Assembly: GCA_964591255.1 (NCBI GenBank)
Contig: CAZQAA010000115.1
Span: 1-11,400, forward strand
DNA length: 11,400 nt
From: CAZQAA01 sp964591255
GTDB lineage: Bacteria; Desulfobacterota; DSM-4660; Desulfatiglandales; Desulfatiglandaceae
Reading direction: 5' to 3'
Shown here: one piece after another, positions 7,792 through 11,400 of the stretch
How the letters are laid out: every line of letters begins with the position of its first letter
Numbering within the stretch: position 1 is the first letter of the stretch
Position numbers and translations under genes: made by a program
Notes under the pieces: model-generated
Told to the model about the DNA's origin: nothing
Seen by the model: the letters and a program-made list of their open reading frames with translations, nothing else
Database searches by the model: none

Positions 7792-7829
7792 GCGGCTAAG
7801 CGGCCAGGCAGCCAGGCGGCAAGGCGGCT
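7766..7829 (+). repeat. 8-bp tandem repeat array (consensus ARGCGGCY), 8 units
   Basis: Eight consecutive octamers: AGGCGGCT, GGGCAGCC, AGGCGGCT, AAGCGGCT, AAGCGGCC, AGGCAGCC, AGGCGGCA, AGGCGGCT. The array begins inside asnB, encodes its last residues, provides its TAA stop at 7789-7791 and fills most of the gap to the next gene. It is more GC-rich than its neighbours. The reverse complement of the same unit forms a second array at 9941-10004. Confidence 0.85.
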
Positions 7830-7840
7830 GGATTTCTATG

Positions 7841-7847
7841 AAAGGAG
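7841..7847 (+). promoter_or_regulatory. Ribosome binding site for a GTG start
   Basis: AAAGGAG ends nine bases before the GTG at 7857, a strong and well-spaced Shine-Dalgarno sequence that decides this non-ATG start. The ATG at 7838 lies in another frame and overlaps the site. Confidence 0.75.
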
Positions 7848-7856
7848 AATTTACCC

Positions 7857-8882
7857 GTGCCAAGAGAGACAGGAATTGATCTGCGCCTCTGTAAATTGTG
7901 TGTTCTCCCAGAAACATTCCCGGGCATCAGTTTTGACCAGGAAGGTGTCTGTAACCACTGCCGCAGGGAGGAAGCGGCCCTGAAACGGGCACATGCAAAG
8001 AAGGCAGACTACCGTGAGCGCCTTGAAGATTTGATCAGAGAAATCAGGGGCAGGGCCCCTTCCTATGATGCCGTCATGGCATACAGTGGAGGTAAGGACT
8101 CAAGCTACAGCATGAAACTCTTGAAGGAACGCTACGATCTCAGGATCCTGGCCCTTACCTTTGATAATCATTTTGTATCTCCTGTTGCGTGGAAAAATAT
8201 AAGGACCGTAACAGACGCCTTGCAGGTTGATCACATCAGCTTCAGTCTCCCATGGCCCGTTGCAAAAGATATTTTTTCCCTTACAGCGAGGAAGGATATA
8301 TTTCCAGCACCAACTTTATTGAGGGCAAGCGCGATATGCACGGCCTGTATAGGGATCGTCAAGAGTATTGCCCTCAAGACCGCCCTTGAGATGAATATCC
8401 CTCTTGTGGCCTTTGGTTGGTCACCTGGCCAGGCCCCTATCCAGTCGGCCATTATGAAGACCAATCCGGCCCTTATGCAGCAAAACCAAAACGCGTTGAG
8501 AAAGGCGTTTGCCAATAAGATCAGTGCCGATCTTTACAGCTGTTTCATCCCCCGGTCATATTACGTGGATTACAAGGAGCGCTTTCCATATAATATACAT
8601 CCATTGGCATTTTTCGATTATGACGAAGAGAGAATAAAGGCAGAGATGGAGGGGATTGGCTGGAAAACGCCTGCCGACACTGATACCAATTCGACCAACT
8701 GTCAGCTTAACGCCTTTGCAAACCAATGTCATATTGAAAGACATCAGTTCCATCCATATGTGTGGGAGATTGCCAACATGGTAAGACAGGGTGTGATGGA
8801 TCGTGAGGAAGGGATTGAGAAGATCTATAGTGATCAGAATGCCGAAATGGTAAAATATGCCAAGGAGAAATTGGGTCTATGA
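7857..8882 (+). CDS. PP-loop ATPase, N-acetyl-sugar amidotransferase-like (WbpG/PseA type)
   Basis: A 341-residue cytoplasmic PP-loop ATPase with SGGKDS at 77-82, which activates a substrate by adenylation. The N-terminus carries a CxxC pair at Cys12/15 and a second at Cys32/35, with the FDQEGVCNHC context seen in WbpG/PseA-type sugar amidotransferases that install amidino groups on LPS, capsule or flagellin sugars. A further CTAC pair (161-164) and Cys282 in STNCQLN resemble the three-cysteine cluster ligands of Fe-S PP-loop sulfur-transfer enzymes such as TtuA/TtcA. A thiolation-type chemistry therefore cannot be excluded. The GTG start has an excellent Shine-Dalgarno sequence. The gene sits between AsnB and an ACP and ends in an ATGA overlap with the ACP. 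Partner HisH/HisF-like subunits, usual for WbpG, are absent from the window. Superfamily is certain; the sugar amidotransferase assignment is likely. Confidence 0.82.
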   Translation: MPRETGIDLRLCKLCVLPETFPGISFDQEGVCNHCRREEAALKRAHAKKADYRERLEDLIREIRGRAPSYDAVMAYSGGKDSSYSMKLLKERYDLRILALTFDNHFVSPVAWKNIRTVTDALQVDHISFSLPWPVAKDIFSLTARKDIFPAPTLLRASAICTACIGIVKSIALKTALEMNIPLVAFGWSPGQAPIQSAIMKTNPALMQQNQNALRKAFANKISADLYSCFIPRSYYVDYKERFPYNIHPLAFFDYDEERIKAEMEGIGWKTPADTDTNSTNCQLNAFANQCHIERHQFHPYVWEIANMVRQGVMDREEGIEKIYSDQNAEMVKYAKEKLGL

Positions 8883-9133
8883 ATAAATTGAAAGACAAGA
8901 TACGCGCATTTGTTGTTGAAAATTTTCTTTTTGGTAATGATGATGGGCTTTCAGATGAATCATCTTTTTTGGATGAGGGAATTATTGATTCCACAGGCGT
9001 GCTGGAGCTGGTGAGTTTTCTTGAAGAGGAATTCGGGATAGCAGTGGATGATGAGGAACTGATCCCGGAAAACCTGGATTCCATAAATAGAGTCACTTCC
9101 TACCTTGAAGGAAAGCTGGGTAACGTCAGTTGA
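8879..9133 (+). CDS. Acyl carrier protein
   Basis: Small acidic carrier of 84 residues. Ser38 in the motif DEGIIDSTG is the expected phosphopantetheine attachment site, followed by the helix LELVSFLEEEFGI and a conserved third-helix region (PENLDSINRV). It would hold an acyl or amino-acyl thioester loaded by the AMP-forming ligase downstream. Such stand-alone ACPs accompany AMP ligases in exosortase-type EPS loci. AAGGAG (8862-8867) is eleven bases upstream of the ATG, which overlaps the previous stop codon. The variant Thr after the modified Ser (rather than Leu) is common among specialised, non-fatty-acid carriers. The cargo is unknown. Confidence 0.9.
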   Translation: MNKLKDKIRAFVVENFLFGNDDGLSDESSFLDEGIIDSTGVLELVSFLEEEFGIAVDDEELIPENLDSINRVTSYLEGKLGNVS

Positions 9134-9135
9134 TT

Positions 9136-9156
9136 GTGGTCTGTAGTCCGTGGCTT
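9136..9156 (+). repeat. Left heptamer repeats (GTGGTCT GTAGTCC GTGGCTT)
   Basis: Three degenerate 7-bp units begin two bases after the ACP stop codon. Their consensus GTGGTCN is the reverse complement (rotated) of the ACCACTG units on the other side of the four-helix-bundle gene, so the two sets act as imperfect inverted ends of the inserted segment. Confidence 0.55.
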
Positions 9157-9178
9157 TTCTTCAAAGCTTCAGCAGGAT

Positions 9179-9544
9179 ATGAACAGGAGAAAAACAGGGT
9201 TCGAGAATCTGCATGTTTATCTGTTAGCCGAACAGATTGGTGATCTGGTGTGGGATATAGTACATAAATGGGAACGATTCGCTAAGGATACGGTTGGAAA
9301 GCAATTGATAAACTCTGCTGACAGTATTGCCGCTAATATTGCGGAAGGAACCGGCCGAGGGAGCTTTGCTGATAATAAAAGGTTCGCCAAAATCGCAAGA
9401 GGATCGCTTTTCGAGGTAAAGCATTGGCTAAAAAGAGCACAAAGCAGAGGGCTTTTGAACAAAAATGAGGACGAGAGATTACGCTCTTTGGTCGATGAGT
9501 TGATCCCTAGATTAAGCGCCTACATAAATTCCATAGGAAAATAA
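9179..9544 (+). CDS. Four-helix-bundle protein (S23/IVS-like family)
   Basis: A 121-residue, all-helical protein of the four-helix-bundle family first known from open reading frames in 23S rRNA intervening sequences and related to Avd proteins of diversity-generating retroelements. The family signature is clear: SADSIAANIAEGTGRGS followed by RFAKIARGSLFEVKHWL. Its molecular role is unsettled; family members are basic oligomers thought to bind nucleic acid. The ATG at 9179 gives the usual family length. A TTG at 9134 in the same frame would add 15 residues translated from repeat DNA and is unlikely. It has no link to polysaccharide synthesis and is bracketed by heptamer repeats in opposite orientations, so it looks like an inserted passenger between the ACP and its ligase. 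No reverse transcriptase or rRNA is present. Confidence 0.85.
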   Translation: MNRRKTGFENLHVYLLAEQIGDLVWDIVHKWERFAKDTVGKQLINSADSIAANIAEGTGRGSFADNKRFAKIARGSLFEVKHWLKRAQSRGLLNKNEDERLRSLVDELIPRLSAYINSIGK

Positions 9545-9546
9545 TA

Positions 9547-9595
9547 ACAAATGACAACGAACCACTGACCACTGACCATTAACAACGAACCACTG
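9547..9595 (+). repeat. Right heptamer repeat array (ACCACTG-type), 7 units
   Basis: Consecutive 7-bp units ACAAATG, ACAACGA, ACCACTG, ACCACTG, ACCATTA, ACAACGA, ACCACTG run from just after the four-helix-bundle stop to three bases before the ligase ATG. All begin with AC, and the register is unbroken. The array occupies the place where a Shine-Dalgarno sequence for the ligase should be. It is of the short-tandem-repeat type scattered through many bacterial genomes and is not a CRISPR. Confidence 0.85.
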
Positions 9596-9598
9596 ACT

Positions 9599-11194
9599 AT
9601 GCTTATCCATCACTTTCTCGAACAGTCCGCCTCCCGTTTTCCCGGCAAAATTGCTCTTGTCCACGAGGAGATGCGGGCCACCTATGCTGAAATCAATGGC
9701 TCTGCCAATCATCTTTCTCGATGGCTCCTGGACCAGGGCGTATCAAAGGGCGAGCGAGTTGTTATCCTTCTTGAAAACAGTCTGGAATATGTGGTGAGCT
9801 ATTACGGTGTCCTAAAGGCAGGAGCCGTGGCAGTACCATTGAGTACCGGTATTAAGCCGGAGGGTCTTGGCAACCTATTGAAAGAGCTGGAACCTGTGGC
9901 AGTCATATCCAGCAAGAAATTCGAAAAACTCTTCAGCATCCTGGCTTCCCAGCCGCCCAGCCGCCCAGCTGCCCAGCTGCCCGGCTGTCTACCCGCCCAG
10001 CCGTGGTCAATCCATCATTCAAAATTCATAATTAAGGATTATTCATCAATTTTGAGCGATCAGGACTTGCAGGTAATAGAGTTTGACGACATTCTTTCCT
10101 TTGATATTGAATCCAACACTGACCATGAAATTGACGAAAACAGCCTTGCCAGCATTATCTATACCTCGGGTTCGACTGGAACCCCGAAGGGGGTTATGCT
10201 TACTCACCGCAATATTGTGTCCAACACCCGGGCAATATGTGAGTATCTTGAATTGACAGAGAATGATATCCAGATGGTGGTCCTGCCGTTTTTTTATGTA
10301 ATGGGAAAATCCCTTTTGAATACCCATTTTGCAGTGGGAGGCAGGGTGGTGATCAATAACAAGTTTGCCTTTCCAGCCGGCGTACTGAGACAAATGGCGG
10401 AAGAAAGGGTCACCGGTTTTTCCGGTGTTCCGTCCACATATGCATATCTCCTGTACAGATCCCCGCTTGCAACTTACAGGGATAGACTCGGTTCTTTGCG
10501 GTACTGCGCACAGGCCGGTGGACATATGTCCCGTTCCCTGAAGGAAGATCTGAGGCGAATCCTGCCCCTTCATACCAAGATATATATCATGTACGGGGCC
10601 ACCGAAGCATCTGCTCGACTGTCCTATTTGCCGCCTGACAGGTTTATGGACAAAATGGATTCCATTGGCAGGCCGATTCCGGGGGTCACACTCAAAATCC
10701 TTGACCCTGAAGGCAATGAGGTGCCAGTTGATGAGACGGGAGAACTTGTAGCATCAGGACCAAATATCATGCAGGGTTATTGGAGGGATAGCGATTCCAC
10801 ATCAAGAGTGCTTGACAAGGATGGATATCATACAGGTGATATTGGTTACCGTGACAGCGAAGGGTTCTTTTTTGTGCAGGCAAGAAAGGACAATCTTCTG
10901 AAGGTGGGTGGACACAGGATTAATCCATTGGAGATTGAAGATGTGATTTTGTCATCAGACCTTGTGATTGAAGCGGTGGTGCTTGGCATTCCTGACAGTT
11001 TTCTTGGACACAGGCTCGTGGCGGTGGCAACACCAAAAAACGGGAACTGCAGCACACAGGAGATTATGGCCCATTGTGCCCAAAATCTTCCCAAATATAA
11101 AGTTCCTTCAGAGATCAGATTTGTCCGGACATTGCCCAAGAATAGCAGCGGAAAAACAGACCTGACCAAATGCATGGAAATAGTGACATGTTAA
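9599..11194 (+). CDS. AMP-forming acyl-CoA/ACP ligase of EPS cluster
   Basis: Adenylates a carboxylic acid with ATP and transfers it to CoA or, given the neighbouring carrier, to ACP phosphopantetheine. ANL-superfamily motifs are complete: YTSGSTGTPKGV (188-199), MYGATEASAR (331-340), YHTGDIG (410-416), DNLLKVGGHRINPLEIE (431-447) and the C-terminal catalytic Lys519 in NSSGKTDL. The 531-residue length and start MLIHHFLEQSA resemble the exosortase-associated acyl-CoA ligases. Residues about 115-149 are unusual: they are Pro/Gln/Ala-rich, encoded by an 8-bp repeat array followed by an AT-rich repeat-like tract, and lie before the first core motif, so the fold probably tolerates them as a loop. 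The start is fixed by family similarity, yet no Shine-Dalgarno sequence is visible because heptamer repeats reach almost to the ATG. The stop overlaps the epimerase start. Confidence 0.9.
   Translation: MLIHHFLEQSASRFPGKIALVHEEMRATYAEINGSANHLSRWLLDQGVSKGERVVILLENSLEYVVSYYGVLKAGAVAVPLSTGIKPEGLGNLLKELEPVAVISSKKFEKLFSILASQPPSRPAAQLPGCLPAQPWSIHHSKFIIKDYSSILSDQDLQVIEFDDILSFDIESNTDHEIDENSLASIIYTSGSTGTPKGVMLTHRNIVSNTRAICEYLELTENDIQMVVLPFFYVMGKSLLNTHFAVGGRVVINNKFAFPAGVLRQMAEERVTGFSGVPSTYAYLLYRSPLATYRDRLGSLRYCAQAGGHMSRSLKEDLRRILPLHTKIYIMYGATEASARLSYLPPDRFMDKMDSIGRPIPGVTLKILDPEGNEVPVDETGELVASGPNIMQGYWRDSDSTSRVLDKDGYHTGDIGYRDSEGFFFVQARKDNLLKVGGHRINPLEIEDVILSSDLVIEAVVLGIPDSFLGHRLVAVATPKNGNCSTQEIMAHCAQNLPKYKVPSEIRFVRTLPKNSSGKTDLTKCMEIVTC
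9941..10004 (+). repeat. 8-bp tandem repeat array inside the ligase (consensus CCAGCYGC)
   Basis: Eight octamer-spaced units: CTGGCTTC, CCAGCCGC twice, CCAGCTGC twice, CCGGCTGT, CTACCCGC, CCAGCCGT. The central five are nearly identical and the outer three degenerate. The unit is the reverse complement of the array at 7766-7829 (GCGGCTGG-type), so one repeat family occurs twice in opposite orientation. Here it is translated in frame as a Pro/Gln/Ala-rich loop. Confidence 0.8.
10018..10037 (+). repeat. AT-rich repeat-like tract in the ligase gene
   Basis: TTCAAAATTCATAATTAAGG contains two imperfect copies of a TTCA(A)AATT/TTCATAATT unit. It follows the GC-rich octamer array after 13 bases and contrasts sharply with it in composition. 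Similar AT-rich tracts occur as dispersed repeats in many bacterial genomes (recollection, not a search). It is in frame with the ligase. Confidence 0.45.
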
Positions 11195-11400
11195 CTTGTC
11201 CGCCGGCCGCTGTAAGTCCTGTGACCCGAATAACTATCCATCTTATTGCTGCGGCAAGACCGAATTTCATGAAAATAGCCCCCCTGTACCACGCTCTCGA
11301 AAAGGAAAAATGGGCAAAACCCGTTATTGTGCATACCGGTCAGCATTACGACCTGAATATGTCAGATGCGTTCTTTCAGGATCTCGGTCTGCCGGAACCG
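11188..11400 (+). CDS. wecB: UDP-N-acetylglucosamine 2-epimerase (non-hydrolysing), 5' part
   Basis: Only the first 71 codons are in the window; the gene runs off the right edge. After about 15 variable residues the frame reads ITIHLIAAARPNFMKIAPL, then VIVHTGQHYD and MSDAFFQDLGLPEP, the N-terminal UDP-binding half of WecB-type epimerases, which interconvert UDP-GlcNAc and UDP-ManNAc. Together with the dehydrogenase at the start of the window this would give UDP-ManNAcA. The usual GTRPNFMK reads AARPNFMK; both small residues occur in the family. The ATG at 11188 overlaps the ligase stop by seven bases and has GGAAA seven bases upstream. An in-frame GTG at 11221 without a Shine-Dalgarno sequence would give a start closer to the family norm, so the true start is not certain. 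Confidence 0.88.
   Translation, partial: MLTCPPAAVSPVTRITIHLIAAARPNFMKIAPLYHALEKEKWAKPVIVHTGQHYDLNMSDAFFQDLGLPEP

Noticed and set aside
9134..9178. TTG start extending the four-helix-bundle protein upstream
   Set aside because: It would translate heptamer repeat DNA, lacks a Shine-Dalgarno sequence, and makes the protein longer than family members; the ATG at 9179 fits better.
9179..9544. Part of a diversity-generating retroelement (Avd)
   Set aside because: No reverse transcriptase, template repeat or variable repeat is seen in the window; only the fold family is shared.
9547..9595. CRISPR array
   Set aside because: Units are 7 bp with no spacers; it is a simple tandem repeat, and no cas genes are present.

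Overview
The window is a stretch of one exopolysaccharide or capsule biosynthesis locus from a Gram-negative bacterium. All supported genes lie on the + strand and are tightly packed, several with ATGA or 0-bp junctions, so most are probably co-transcribed. The outer-membrane export protein and predicted beta-barrel show a double-membrane envelope. Moderate GC content, the exosortase-type EPS gene complement and abundant short tandem repeats resemble Desulfobacterota (former Deltaproteobacteria). That assignment is an inference from gene content only.

Layout. (1) 74-2022: secretion, with a Wza-type periplasmic/outer-membrane export protein followed by a signal-peptide-bearing beta-barrel protein. 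(2) 2091-5438: precursor supply, with an unusually long nucleotide-sugar dehydrogenase followed directly by a Sat-CysC fusion. The fusion's APS-kinase half looks intact, but its ATP-sulfurylase half has lost several signature active-site residues. (3) 5439-5793: a 355-bp gap holding a possible 58-codon membrane microprotein and two hairpin-forming inverted repeats ahead of asnB. (4) 5794-9133: an AsnB-type amidotransferase, a PP-loop ATPase related to N-acetyl-sugar amidotransferases (WbpG/PseA-like, with extra Cys pairs), and a stand-alone acyl carrier protein. (5) 9134-9598: a four-helix-bundle (S23/IVS-like) gene bounded by heptamer repeats in opposite orientations, apparently inserted between the ACP and its ligase. 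(6) 9599-11194: an AMP-forming acyl-CoA/ACP ligase. (7) 11188-end: the start of a non-hydrolysing UDP-GlcNAc 2-epimerase.

Working together: the dehydrogenase and epimerase would make UDP-sugar or uronic-acid precursors such as ManNAc-type sugars. The two amidotransferases could amidate or amidinate them. The ligase and ACP could activate an acyl or amino-acyl group for decorating the glycan, and the CysC domain could make PAPS for sulfation, although no sulfotransferase is in the window. The finished polymer would leave through the export protein and barrel. No glycosyltransferase, polymerase, chain-length regulator or exosortase lies inside the window.

The most unusual structure is repetitive DNA. 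One 8-bp tandem repeat family occurs twice in opposite orientations. One copy supplies the stop codon of asnB, and the other is translated inside the ligase next to an AT-rich repeat-like tract. A different 7-bp repeat brackets the four-helix-bundle gene.
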